Source: Oceanicaulis sp. HTCC2633 (lineage in GTDB: Bacteria > Pseudomonadota > Alphaproteobacteria > Caulobacterales > Maricaulaceae). Taken from it: 64,000 nucleotides of DNA. How positions within the stretch are numbered: position 1 is the stretch's first letter; each line of letters begins with the position of its first letter. Location of the stretch: positions 3,099,846-3,163,845 of the forward strand of contig NZ_CH672428.1 in assembly GCF_000152745.1 (NCBI RefSeq). Reading direction: 5' to 3'. The notes beneath the pieces are model-generated. The model searched no databases, had not been told where the DNA came from, and was given only the letters and a program-made list of their open reading frames with translations. Below, one piece after another: positions 41,832 to 50,977 of the stretch. A program made the translations under genes and the position numbers.

Positions 41832-42535
41832 GCGCAGTCGAGCAGAAGACACGCGCCGCCGAGGCGGCTCTGGAGTTCGTCGAGGACGGCATGACGCTGG
41901 GCCTGGGCTCGGGCTCCACGGCGGACATCTTTGTCCGTCTTCTGGGCGCGGCGCTCGAAAGCGGATCGCTGAAGAACGTCAAGGGCGTGCCCACTTCGGA
42001 GAATACCGCCAGGGTCGCGCGGGAAGCCGGCGTACCGCTTCTGGAAGTGGATCAGGCCGACAAGATCGACGTCACCATTGATGGCGCCGACGAGGTCGAT
42101 GGCCGTTTCCGGCTGATCAAGGGCGGAGGCGGTTGCCTGCTGCGAGAGAAGATCATCGCCCACGCGTCTGACCTCATGGTCGTGGTGGTCGATGAAACCA
42201 AGCTGGTGGAAACCCTGGGCGCCTTCGCCCTGCCGGTCGAGGTGGATCCGTTCGGTTTCACCATCACCGCCAAGAAGGTCTATGACGCGCTCACTGCCTC
42301 TGGCGTGGTGCGCCCGGACGTGAAGCTGCGCTGCCGCGGCGACGGCAATGATCCCTATCTGACCGATGGCGGCAATTACATTCTCGATTGCGCCTGCACC
42401 GCGCTTGAAGACCCCGAGCAGGTCGCTGCGCGCCTGAACGCCATCCCCGGCGTGGTCGAACATGGCCTTTTCATCAACCTCGCCCGCGCCGTGATCGTCG
42501 GCGAGGAAGACGGCGCGCGGGTGCTGGAGCTTTAG
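41828..42535 (+). CDS. rpiA: ribose-5-phosphate isomerase A
   Basis: Interconverts ribose 5-phosphate and ribulose 5-phosphate in the pentose phosphate pathway. The ATG at 41828, overlapping the gabD stop, gives 235 residues; the earlier open frame is shadow of gabD. Phosphate loop GLGSGSTADIF, catalytic Asp in DGADEVDG, and KGGGGCLLREKII are all present. Confidence 0.95.
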   Translation: MSAVEQKTRAAEAALEFVEDGMTLGLGSGSTADIFVRLLGAALESGSLKNVKGVPTSENTARVAREAGVPLLEVDQADKIDVTIDGADEVDGRFRLIKGGGGCLLREKIIAHASDLMVVVVDETKLVETLGAFALPVEVDPFGFTITAKKVYDALTASGVVRPDVKLRCRGDGNDPYLTDGGNYILDCACTALEDPEQVAARLNAIPGVVEHGLFINLARAVIVGEEDGARVLEL

Positions 42536-42539
42536 GGGG

Positions 42540-43166
42540 CTATTCCTCCCAGCGCGTCACTCGCGGGTCCTTGCGGGGGCGTTCCTGGGCCGGGACTTGC
42601 GGCGTGCCGACATAGATGAAACCCGCCACGCGTTCTCCGGGTTGCAGGCCGAGGGCGCTCTTCATGCGCTTGTCAAAGGCGTACCATTCGGTCAGCCATT
42701 GCGCGCCAAAGCCCAGGGCCGCCGCCGCGATCAGAAGATTCTGGCACACGGCGCCGGCGGACAGGATCTGCTCCCATTCAGGCACCTTGTGAGTCTCGTC
42801 CGTATCGGAAACCACGGCGATCACCACGGGCGCGCGCAGAAAGCGTGAGCGTTCCAGTTCAAAGCGTTCCGCCGGCGCATCCGGTTCGATGTCGCGGAAG
42901 CGCGCTTCCAGACGTTCCCCGAACTTCGCCCGCGCCTCGCCCTCGAACACGATGAAGCGCCAGGGAAACAGCTTGCCGTGATCCGGTGTGCGGGCGCCGA
43001 TCCTGAGCAGCGTGTCGAGCTGTTCGGCGCTCGGGCCGGGCTCACCCATATCCTTGGCCAGGGTCGAGCGCCGCTGCGCCAGAAGCGCCAGGGTCTCGGG
43101 GCTGGCGCCGGACAGGGTGATCGAATCGCCGGGATGGGGGAAGGTTGGTGCGGTGAAGGAGGCCAT
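42540..43166 (-). CDS. nitroreductase family protein (YdjA-like)
   Basis: A 208-residue FMN-dependent reductase of the YdjA group. The early RRSTLAKDM and RIGARTPDHGKLFPWRFIV carry the FMN-contacting residues, and GAVCQNLLIAAAALGFGAQW is the conserved dimer/cofactor helix. The natural substrate is unknown. It is convergent with rpiA (4-nt gap) and divergent from the TetR gene. Confidence 0.9.
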   Translation of the reverse strand: MASFTAPTFPHPGDSITLSGASPETLALLAQRRSTLAKDMGEPGPSAEQLDTLLRIGARTPDHGKLFPWRFIVFEGEARAKFGERLEARFRDIEPDAPAERFELERSRFLRAPVVIAVVSDTDETHKVPEWEQILSAGAVCQNLLIAAAALGFGAQWLTEWYAFDKRMKSALGLQPGERVAGFIYVGTPQVPAQERPRKDPRVTRWEE

Positions 43167-43194
43167 GATCTGCCTTTGGATTCGAAGCGGTGTT

Positions 43195-43224
43195 TTGACC
43201 GTATGCGTGAAACGTCGCTATACG
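43195..43224 (+). promoter_or_regulatory. sigma-70-like promoter of the TetR gene
   Basis: TTGACC and TATACG are separated by 18 nt, about 78 nt before the TetR GTG start. It is the best match in the gap between nitroreductase and TetR. Confidence 0.5.
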
Positions 43225-43301
43225 TTGTAGGTTAGCATGTCGCGATCAAGTCAGGACCTGTCAGACGCAGGCCAGGCGACAGATCCGGGGAAGTTGGGGA
43301 A

Positions 43302-44021
43302 GTGACCATCACCGCAGTCAGTGAAGACGCGCTCAGCCCGGCGGAACGCCGCCGTCGCAAAGTGCGCGATGCGATCATCCACGCCGCCGAAGAGATCTTC
43401 ACCGAGGAAGGCGAAGCCGGTCTGTCCATGCGTCGCATCGCCGAGCGCATCGATTACTCCCCGGCCGCGCTCTACAAGTATTTTGATTCCAAGGAAGCCT
43501 TGTTCCGCGAGATCCGCGAGAGCTTCTTAGAACGCCTGCATGACCGGATGAAGGCGGTCACCGATAACATCAAGGATGGCCCCTTGCTCTGCACGCCCTG
43601 CATGAGGGCCTATGTCGAGACCGGACTTGAGCAGCCGGGACATTACAAGCTGGCATTCTCGGCCTTTCCTGACGAAAAGGATCCCGAGGAAGAAACCTAT
43701 GCATTCGCCGCCGCGGGTCACCTTCACCAGATGATCCAGTTCAGCATGGATGAAGGCTGGTTTCGCAAAATGGATATCGAGCTTGCGGCGAAGTCTGTCT
43801 GGGCGGCGTCACACGGCCTGACCTTGCTGGCCGTCACCATTCCCAATTTCCCGTGCGGCCTGCCTGGGTTGAGCCTGGACCCTGAAGCGTTCAGGGATCC
43901 CGATGAAGCGGAAGTCCGCTCAGAGCTGGACCGGCTTATCGCCTTTCATTCCGAGGCGGTGCTTCGAGGGCTCGGGACACGCAAATTGCTCTCCCGTCTC
44001 GATGAGGGCGAGACCTTCTGA
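43302..44021 (+). CDS. TetR/AcrR-family repressor
   Basis: A 239-residue regulator beginning at GTG 43302. The N-terminal helix-turn-helix (about 25-70) is RIAERIDYSPAALYKYFDSK; the rest is the ligand-binding domain, including a TetR_C-type region with WAASHGLTLLAVT. It directly precedes the RND efflux genes and a perfect 7-bp-arm palindrome, so it most likely represses that pump and is released by a pump substrate. Confidence 0.92.
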   Translation: MTITAVSEDALSPAERRRRKVRDAIIHAAEEIFTEEGEAGLSMRRIAERIDYSPAALYKYFDSKEALFREIRESFLERLHDRMKAVTDNIKDGPLLCTPCMRAYVETGLEQPGHYKLAFSAFPDEKDPEEETYAFAAAGHLHQMIQFSMDEGWFRKMDIELAAKSVWAASHGLTLLAVTIPNFPCGLPGLSLDPEAFRDPDEAEVRSELDRLIAFHSEAVLRGLGTRKLLSRLDEGETF

Positions 44022-44060
44022 GCAAGGCCTGATTTGTCAGGCGATTAGACTGCGTGGATT

Positions 44061-44075
44061 GTGAACACTGTTCAC
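44061..44075. promoter_or_regulatory. TetR-type operator of the RND efflux genes
   Basis: GTGAACACTGTTCAC is a perfect inverted repeat (7-nt arms, 1-nt centre). It lies upstream of a TATATT -10-like hexamer at 44097-44102 and 60 nt before the adaptor start, so a bound repressor would block the promoter. Confidence 0.65.
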
Positions 44076-44135
44076 TTTTCAAACTGCGTTTTGTGTTATA
44101 TTCTCAGTCAGCTCCAGACGAGAAAAGGACATCCC

Positions 44136-45281
44136 ATGCCTTCCTTTCAGCGTTCGCGTGGGACGTTCGCGCTCAGCGTCGCCGCCTGTGCGGTCATGCT
44201 GGTGGTGATTGTCATCAGCGTCAGCACATTCAGAAGCGCCAGCGCAAATACGCAGACCCAGCAGGTTGCAACGGCCACACCCGTGCCGGTGATGTCGGTT
44301 CTCTATACCGAGGCGGCCGAGGCGGAGTCACGATTTCCGGCCCTGATCACAGCCCGGCGCGAGAGTGCGCTCGGCTTTCCGCAAGGCGGCCAGATCAGAC
44401 ATTTGAATGTGGATGTCGGAGATCCGGTCGAAGAGGGCCAGATACTGGCCTCGCTGGATACCCGCGCACTCGAGGCGCAACGCCAGGCGGCGCAAGCGGA
44501 TGTCGCTGCAGCCCGTGCCGAGGCCCGTCTCGCCAGCGTGACCCTGGACCGGCAAAGGCGGCTCGTGGCGCAAGGTCATGTGTCCGAACAGGTTCTTGAT
44601 GAAGTGTCCGCCCGCGCCGAAGCGGCCGCTGCGCGTATCGAAGCGGCAAGCGCCGTTGAAGCCGCCCTGTCGGTTCAGATCGAGTTGTCCGCCCTCACGG
44701 CGCCGTATGCCGGGATCGTGACGGCGCGGCATTTTGATGACGGAGCCTCGGTGGGGGCTGGCGTGCCGGTCCTGACGCTTGTCGAGGCGGGGGTGCTTGA
44801 GGTGCGGGCCGGTCTGCCGGCGCATGACGCGGCCCGTCTGAATGCGGGCGCGGCGTATCGGGTCGAGTTGGCGACCGGCGAAACGATCCTGGTCAGATTG
44901 CGCGCAGCCACGGGGGTGATCGATGCTCGCGACCGCAGCATCAGTGTGGTTTTTGACATGCCGGAAGAGGGCGCAGACGCCCCGCAGGCTCAACCGCCCG
45001 GCTTTGTTCCTGCCCTTACCCAGCTTTGAAAGAGCGCGGCTTCCTGGGCCCCCTGTCGCCCGCTCTCCAGCGAAGAGGCGCTGGGGCTTTTGGTCCATAT
45101 ACGCCCCTGGTTCCCTGACGGCGAGGCCTTCATCCTTGAGCCGCGTCCTGTCGAAATCCTGCACACTGAGCGTGACCGGGTTTATCTGCGCGGCGCTGTG
45201 CAAACCGACGAGATGATCCTGGCGGGCGGCGTGCACCGCGTTGCGCCAAGTCAACAGGTCCGTCCGGCGCGTGGGGACTGA
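44136..45281 (+). pseudogene. RND efflux periplasmic adaptor, disrupted by a cluster of small indels
   Basis: Membrane-fusion (HlyD/MFP) subunit of the pump. The ATG at 44136 follows AAAAGGA. A signal anchor (about 10-32), lipoyl/barrel-sandwich halves (QIRHLNVDVGDPVEEGQIL and APYAGIVTARHFDDGASVG) and a helical hairpin are normal up to about residue 295. TGA at 45027 then ends the frame, while the expected C-terminus resumes in the same frame at about 45117 and reaches 45281 (VYLRGAV, VHRVAPSQQVRP). Dropping single bases at 45025-45027, 45037, 45044, 45090, 45106 and 45113 restores QLERAGFWAP and LGLWSIYALVPDGEAF, the usual family residues. Sequencing error or decay cannot be told apart here. 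Confidence 0.8.
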
Positions 45282-45284
45282 TCG

Positions 45285-48200
45285 ATGGCCACGCTGTTCT
45301 TTCGCTATCCGCGCCTGACGCTTCTGGCGCTGTTCCTGTCGGTTGTGTCCGGCCTGGCTGCGCTGGGCGTCCTGGGCCGTCAGGAGGACCCATCGCTCAC
45401 AGAGCGCTTCGGTGTTGTGGTCGCCAGCTTTCCGGGGGCGGACGCCGAGCGGATGGAAGCGTTGATCGTCGAGCCGATCGAGGCTGCGCTGATGGAGCTC
45501 GTGGAGCTGGATGAGGTGGATTCCACCATACGCGCCAATGTGGCGCTGATCGGCGTCAATATCCGCGAAGACTTGAGCCCGGCCATGGTCGAGCAGGCCT
45601 GGACCAAGGTGCGCGACCAGGTCTCTTCGGTTGAAGTCCTGTTGCCGGACGGCGTTCTGCCGGTGCGCGTGGAGCGCCAGTATATGGGCGCGGCCACTCT
45701 GGTGGTCTCCCTGCGATGGCCCGAGGGCTCTGAAGCCGGGCAGGGGGCCTTGTCCCGACTGGCCGAGGATCTGGAAGACAGAATCCGCAGCGTTCCGGGG
45801 ACGGATGAGACCCAGATTTTCGGCGCGCCGGAGGAAGAGGTGCGCGTCACGCTGGACCCGGAAGCTGTTTCAGCGCTGGGCCTGGGCCCTGTCGAAGTGG
45901 CCGGCCTCCTGTCCCGATCGGACGCCAAGCTGCCGGCCGGTCGTCTGGCGGGTGAGACGCTTGATATCAATATCGAGGTTGATGGCGCCTTTGACTCGCT
46001 GGACCGGATCCGGGACGTCCCGGTGGCGCAAAGTCCAAGCGGCTTCGTGCGCATTGACGACATCGCGCGGGTCGAGCGAACGGTGCGTGAGCCTGCAGCC
46101 AGCGAAGCCTATATCGACAATCGCCGCACCATCCTGGTGGCGGGCTATCTGCAGCCTGAATTGCAGGTGGATGCGTGGGATGCGCGCGCCCAGCGGGTCG
46201 TGCGTGACTTCAGGGCGGCCAATCCTGCCGTCGAGGTCGAGATCGTCATGGCCCAGGCGGACTATGTCGTCGACCGCCTGGCCGGACTGGCGCAGAATCT
46301 GGGCTTTTCCGCCCTGATCGTCTTCGCCGTCCTGTTCCTGGTCATGGGCTGGCGCAGCGCCCTGATCGTGGGGTCGGCCCTGCCGCTGACCATTTTGCTC
46401 GTGATGGTCCTGATCAATGTCTATGGCGAGCCGCTGCACCAGATGTCCGTGACCGGGCTGGTCGTTGCGCTCGGCCTTCTGATCGATAACGCGATCGTGG
46501 TGGTCGATGACTACAGGCTGCTCAGGTCGAGAGGTCTGGAGCGGCTGCAGGCCGTCGACAAGGCGGCGAAGACCCTGTTCGGGCCGCTGCTGGCCTCGAC
46601 TCTGACGACGATTTTTGCCTTTGGCCCGATCGCCCTGATGCCCGGCACGGCCGGGGAATTCATCTCCATGATCGGCATTTCGGTGATCTTCGCGGTCAGC
46701 GCGAGCTTCATTCTGGCCTTCACGGTCATCCTCGCCATGGCAGCCTGGTTTGACGATGGCCGCGCCGGGGAGCGCGACGCCCCGTTCTGGCGCGACGGCC
46801 TGCGCGTTCCGGTCCTGGCGAAGCTCTATCGCAGGCTTCTGGATGCTGTGATCGCACAGCCCCTGCTGGGCTTGGCGCTCGGGGTGCTGGTTCCGGTCGC
46901 GGGGTTTGCGGCGGCTTCGACCCTGCCGGGACAGTTCTTTCCGCCAACAGAAAGGGACATGTTCCAGGTGCGTCTCACCCTGCCGCCGTCATCGCCCCTG
47001 GATGTCACTCGCGCTGAAATTCAGCGCGCGACGGACATGATCACCGCGCATGACGGTGTTGAAACGGTCGTCTGGGTGCTCGGGGAAACCAGCCCGCGCG
47101 TCTACTACAATATGTTTGGCGCTGATGAAGGGCGTCCCAATTTCGCGCAAGGATTTGTCCGTGCGACCGATTCCGCCGCCAGTCGACGCATCGTCCAGGC
47201 CGTCCAGGCTGAAGCCATCGAGCAGTTCCCGTCCGCCCAGTTTCTGGCGCTGCCTTTCGAGCAGGGCCCGCCGGCCCCCGCGCCCATAGAGATCAGCGTG
47301 ATCGGACCGGATCTTGAAGTGCTCGACAGGTTGGGCGAGGAGATCCGTCGCATTCTGGGCGGCACGCCAGGGGTCACCTACACCCAGGCCGAGCTGGCCC
47401 TGGGCGAGCCGATCGTGCGCCTGGATGTGGATGAGGTCTCAGCCGGCCTTGCAGGCTTGCGGCTTTCAGATATCGCCGGTCGTTTGCGCGCCGGCATGGA
47501 CGGCGTGCAGGGCGGGTCGGTTCTCGAAGGCGTGGAAGAATTGCCGGTCCGGGTTGTGGCTCCTGACAATCGCCGGGACTCGCCGGACTCCATCAGCGGA
47601 GCGCCCCTGCCGGCAGGGGCTGGCGCATCGCCGCTCGGCGTGGGGACATTCGCTCAGGTCAGGCTGGCGCCGGAAACATCCATCATCACGCGCGTGGACG
47701 CTGAGCGGGTCAACGCCATTTATGGCTATCTGTCGCCCTATGTCCTGCCGGCCACGACGCTGGCCGCCTTCCAGGACCGTTTCGAGGCGGAAAACCTGAT
47801 CCTGCCGCCCGGCTATCGTCTGGAGATCGGGGGGGAAGCTGAAAACCAGGGTGAGGCGATGGCGAACCTCATGTCCACCGCCGCTCCCTTGCTGATCCTG
47901 ATGGTGGCTGCGGTGGTTCTGGCGTTCAACTCGTTCCGCTATGCCGGGGTGATCTTCGTCATCGGCTTCCTGTCGGTCGGTCTGGCTCTGTTCGGGGTCT
48001 GGATGTTCGGCACGCCCCTGGGGTTCAACGCGATTGTCGGCGCGCTCGGACTGGTGGGGCTTGCGATCAACGGTTCGATTGTCGTGCTCAGTGCGCTCAA
48101 GGCCAGTGCGGCAGCCCAGTCCGGGGATGCTGCGGCCATCCGGGATACGGTGATGGATGCGACGCGACATATACTGGCGACGACGCTGACCACGATTGGC

Positions 48201-48386
48201 GGGTTCGCGCCCCTTCTGATCGAGGGCGACCCCTTCTGGCTCCCCTTTGCTTCCGCTGTGGCCGGCGGCGTTGCAGGTTCGGCGATCCTGGCGTTGATTT
48301 TCGCTCCGGCGGCATTCGTGCTGCTGATACGTTCCAACCCGCAGGGCGCCCCGTCGGACGCCTCCGAGCCGGAGCCTGTTTTGTGA
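45285..48386 (+). CDS. RND-family efflux permease
   Basis: The inner-membrane pump of a tripartite efflux system. The 1033-residue protein has the RND plan of twelve membrane helices and two large periplasmic loops. In TM4 the usual Asp-Asp pair reads Asp-Asn (LGLLIDNAIVVVDDYR), which occurs in some HAE subgroups but leaves one proton-relay Asp; GLAINGSIVVL marks the second half. It starts 3 nt after the adaptor remnant and overlaps the NUDIX gene by 4 nt. No outer-membrane TolC gene is present nearby. Confidence 0.93.
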   Translation: MATLFFRYPRLTLLALFLSVVSGLAALGVLGRQEDPSLTERFGVVVASFPGADAERMEALIVEPIEAALMELVELDEVDSTIRANVALIGVNIREDLSPAMVEQAWTKVRDQVSSVEVLLPDGVLPVRVERQYMGAATLVVSLRWPEGSEAGQGALSRLAEDLEDRIRSVPGTDETQIFGAPEEEVRVTLDPEAVSALGLGPVEVAGLLSRSDAKLPAGRLAGETLDINIEVDGAFDSLDRIRDVPVAQSPSGFVRIDDIARVERTVREPAASEAYIDNRRTILVAGYLQPELQVDAWDARAQRVVRDFRAANPAVEVEIVMAQADYVVDRLAGLAQNLGFSALIVFAVLFLVMGWRSALIVGSALPLTILLVMVLINVYGEPLHQMSVTGLVVALGLLIDNAIVVVDDYRLLRSRGLERLQAVDKAAKTLFGPLLASTLTTIFAFGPIALMPGTAGEFISMIGISVIFAVSASFILAFTVILAMAAWFDDGRAGERDAPFWRDGLRVPVLAKLYRRLLDAVIAQPLLGLALGVLVPVAGFAAASTLPGQFFPPTERDMFQVRLTLPPSSPLDVTRAEIQRATDMITAHDGVETVVWVLGETSPRVYYNMFGADEGRPNFAQGFVRATDSAASRRIVQAVQAEAIEQFPSAQFLALPFEQGPPAPAPIEISVIGPDLEVLDRLGEEIRRILGGTPGVTYTQAELALGEPIVRLDVDEVSAGLAGLRLSDIAGRLRAGMDGVQGGSVLEGVEELPVRVVAPDNRRDSPDSISGAPLPAGAGASPLGVGTFAQVRLAPETSIITRVDAERVNAIYGYLSPYVLPATTLAAFQDRFEAENLILPPGYRLEIGGEAENQGEAMANLMSTAAPLLILMVAAVVLAFNSFRYAGVIFVIGFLSVGLALFGVWMFGTPLGFNAIVGALGLVGLAINGSIVVLSALKASAAAQSGDAAAIRDTVMDATRHILATTLTTIGGFAPLLIEGDPFWLPFASAVAGGVAGSAILALIFAPAAFVLLIRSNPQGAPSDASEPEPVL

Positions 48387-48991
48387 CCCAGTTGCGCCGG
48401 GGCCCCTGGACGATCCTGTCAGAGCGTCTGGGCTATGAGAATCCCTGGATGCGCGTGCGCGAGTTCGACGTCCTGCGTCCGGACGGCCAGCCGGGCCTTT
48501 ACGGCGTCATGGAGCCCCGGCAAGCGGCGATCGGCGTGCTGCCGGTCTTTGACAATGGCGATACGGTGCTGGTCGGCCAGCATCGCTTCGCCCTGGATGC
48601 CTGGTCCTGGGAATTGCCCGAGGGAGGCGGTCCCGAAGGCGTTGCGCCGCTTGAAAGCGCCAAACGCGAGCTTGAGGAAGAGACAGGCCTGAGAGCCGCC
48701 CATTGGCGCCCGCTGTCAGAGTTTGACGTCTCCAACTCCATCACCAGCGAGCGCGCCTACAGTTTCATCGCCTGGGGCCTCAGTGAGGGGACGCCGGAGC
48801 GGGAAGGGACGGAAGCGGACATGCAGATGCGGCGTCTGCCCTTGCGCGAGGCGCTGGAGATGGCCATTTCAGGTAAAATTCGGGACGGGTTTTCCATGAT
48901 CATGCTGATGGCTGCGGTTGAACAAGCGCGTCGTGGCGCTCTTGACCCCGGACTGTCCCGGTCCATCCTGTCCGGGCTTGATGAAGCCTGA
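48383..48991 (+). CDS. NUDIX hydrolase
   Basis: A 202-residue ADP-ribose pyrophosphatase-like protein. The catalytic Nudix helix is SAKRELEEETGL, with the REUXEEXGU core complete, but the first Glu of the full box is Val (GGGPEGVAPLE). The GTG start at 48383 overlaps the RND stop, so it may be co-translated with the pump although no functional link is obvious. It probably cleaves ADP-ribose or a similar nucleoside diphosphate. Confidence 0.88.
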   Translation: MTQLRRGPWTILSERLGYENPWMRVREFDVLRPDGQPGLYGVMEPRQAAIGVLPVFDNGDTVLVGQHRFALDAWSWELPEGGGPEGVAPLESAKRELEEETGLRAAHWRPLSEFDVSNSITSERAYSFIAWGLSEGTPEREGTEADMQMRRLPLREALEMAISGKIRDGFSMIMLMAAVEQARRGALDPGLSRSILSGLDEA

Positions 48992-49027
48992 GACGCCTCC
49001 GATCTGCGACCATCACAGGAGTCACCG

Positions 49028-49858
49028 ATGACCCTCGCGCAAACCCAGGTCTTCGATGAAACGCCGCCGCTTGCGGGATCCGTCTGGAACCGCCTGCGTC
49101 TGGACGCCGCCTCCGCGGCGGCCGAAGAGCCCATGCTGGCGAGCTTCCTGAACGCGGCCATCCTGCGTCATGACGGTCTGACCGAGGCGTTCGCGCACCG
49201 TGTGGCCGCCAAGATGAGCGATTCCCAGCTCGACGCCCTGCAGGTCCATGATGTCGCCAAGGCGGCGCTGGAATCCGATCGCGATCTCGTCGAACAGGCC
49301 GCCGCCGACATGCTGGCGGTGGATGAGCGGGATCCGGCCTGCCGCTCCTTGCTGCAGCCCTTCCTCTATTTCAAGGGCTTCCACGCCCTGCTGTGCTACC
49401 GGATCGCCCACCGTCTGTGGCGCGATGGCCGCGACAGTCTGGCGTTCCACATGCAGAGCCGGATGTCCGAACGCTTTGGCGTCGACATTCACCCTGCCGC
49501 CCAGCTGGGCCGGGGCATCATGATCGACCACGCCACCTCCGTGGTGATAGGCGAGACCGCGGTCGTGGGGGACAATGTCTCCATCCTGCATGAGGTGACC
49601 CTGGGCGGCACGGGCGCGGATGGCGGGGACCGTCATCCCAAGATCGGTAACGGCGTGCTGATCGGCGCGGGCGCGAAAGTGCTGGGCAATATCACCGTCG
49701 GGGCCGAGGCGCGGATCGCGGCAGGCTCTGTGGTGCTGGCCGATGTGCCGTCGCGGTGCACGGTGGCCGGTGTGCCGGCCAAGCCCGTCGGCGGGCGGTG
49801 CGCCGAACCTTCCCGCACCATGGATCAGACCTTCGCCTCCAATGGCGAGGACAGCTAG
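49028..49858 (+). CDS. cysE: serine O-acetyltransferase CysE
   Basis: Makes O-acetylserine, the first step of cysteine synthesis. The 276-residue protein has the N-terminal helical SATase domain (about 10-140) and C-terminal hexapeptide beta-helix with DIHPAAQLGRGIMIDHAT, GETAVVGDNVSILHEVTLGG and a closing VAGVPAKPVG. An AGGAG ribosome site precedes the ATG. The C-terminal tail after the helix is long enough to dock into cysteine synthase, though its last residue is Ser rather than the usual Ile. Confidence 0.95.
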   Translation: MTLAQTQVFDETPPLAGSVWNRLRLDAASAAAEEPMLASFLNAAILRHDGLTEAFAHRVAAKMSDSQLDALQVHDVAKAALESDRDLVEQAAADMLAVDERDPACRSLLQPFLYFKGFHALLCYRIAHRLWRDGRDSLAFHMQSRMSERFGVDIHPAAQLGRGIMIDHATSVVIGETAVVGDNVSILHEVTLGGTGADGGDRHPKIGNGVLIGAGAKVLGNITVGAEARIAAGSVVLADVPSRCTVAGVPAKPVGGRCAEPSRTMDQTFASNGEDS

Positions 49859-49942
49859 GTCTGCGCCCTTTGTGTTGCCCTGCGCAGGAAGAACGCTAGG
49901 GTGCGCCTGACTCGTTGATCCATCCCGAAAAGAGGTACAGCC

Positions 49943-50170
49943 GTGGCCGCTCCCGTTTTCACTGCCGCTGAAGCGAAAAAAGTCGAAACCTTCCTGCGCA
50001 GCAAACTGAATCCGAAGCTGGCCGTGCGTCTGCGTCAGCGCGCCGATGAATGCGCGGAGATCTACATCGACTCAGAGCTTCTGGGCGTGGTGTCGAAAAA
50101 CGTCGAGGAAGGCGAAGTCTCCTACTCCTTCGAGATCGTCATCCTCGACATCGACCTTGAAGGCATCTGA
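49943..50170 (+). CDS. DUF3126 small protein
   Basis: A 75-residue protein of a family limited to Alphaproteobacteria, starting at GTG 49943 after AAGAGG. The N-terminal helix pair (AAEAKKVETFLRSKLNPKL) is followed by a three-stranded sheet ending YSFEIVILDIDLEGI. Function is unknown. It lies just upstream of the osmoprotectant-type transporter genes. Confidence 0.9.
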   Translation: MAAPVFTAAEAKKVETFLRSKLNPKLAVRLRQRADECAEIYIDSELLGVVSKNVEEGEVSYSFEIVILDIDLEGI

Positions 50171-50199
50171 TCAGCTCCGGGCTGACAGAGGCATGTCGT

Positions 50200-50977
50200 G
50201 TGATCCTCGCGGTCGACCAGCTTGAGAAGACCTATCGCAACGGCTTCAGGGCCGTGCGCGATGTCAGTTTCGCGGTCGAAGCCGGAGAGATTGTCGCCCT
50301 GGTCGGGGAATCCGGCTGCGGCAAGACCACGACTCTCAAATGCATCAACCGATTGCTGGAGCCTTCAGGCGGCCGCGTCCTCATTGAAACCGAGGACGCG
50401 GCCGTTCTTGATTCTGTCAGCTTGCGCCGTCGGATCGGCTGGGTCATGCAGGGCGATGGCCTGTTTCCGCATCTGAGCGTCGCGGAAAATGTGGCGGTGA
50501 CGCCGCAGCTTCTGGGCTGGGAGGCGGACCGCATCTCGTCGCGCGTCGATGACATGCTCGAGCTGGTGCGACTTGATCCGCTCGAGCACCGCGATCGCCG
50601 CCCTCATCAGCTTTCGGGCGGGCAGCGCCAGCGCGTTGGCGTGGCGCGCGCTGGCGGCGGGCTCCAGACTGGTGCTGATGGATGAACCCTTCGGCGCGCT
50701 TGATCCGATTACGCGGGACGGATTGCGCGCTGACTTTCTCGACCTGAAGAACCGTATGGGATTCGCCGCCGTCATGGTCACTCATGACATGGCTGAGGCC
50801 TTGCTGATGGCGGATCGCATCGCCGTGATGCATGCCGGTGAGATCGTCCAGTACGACACGCCCAGAGCACTGCTCAACGCGCCCGCCCATCCCATTGTGC
50901 GGCAGATGCTGGAAAGCCCGCTGCATGAAGCGGATGCGGTGCAGGCCCTCAAGGCCGAGGCGGGCCGCGATGATTGA
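50200..50977 (+). pseudogene. osmoprotectant-type ABC ATPase, frameshifted in a GC repeat
   Basis: ATPase of a glycine betaine/choline/ergothioneine-type importer (OpuCA-like). Starting at GTG 50200, Walker A ESGCGKTTTLK, the Q-loop region and signature LSGGQRQRVGVAR are in one frame; after 50641-50652 the rest (ALAAGSRLVLMDEPFGALD, VTHDMAEALLMAD) is in another. The break is in GTGGCGCGCGCTGG: adding one GC restores VARALAAGS. As given, the first product ends at 50685 without Walker B. Without a second sequence, decay, slippage and sequencing error are all possible. The downstream partner is intact. Confidence 0.8.

Noticed and set aside
50641..50652. Programmed ribosomal frameshifting in the ABC ATPase gene
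   Set aside because: There is no slippery heptamer or downstream pseudoknot signal, and ATPases of this family do not use recoding; loss of a GC unit explains it more simply.
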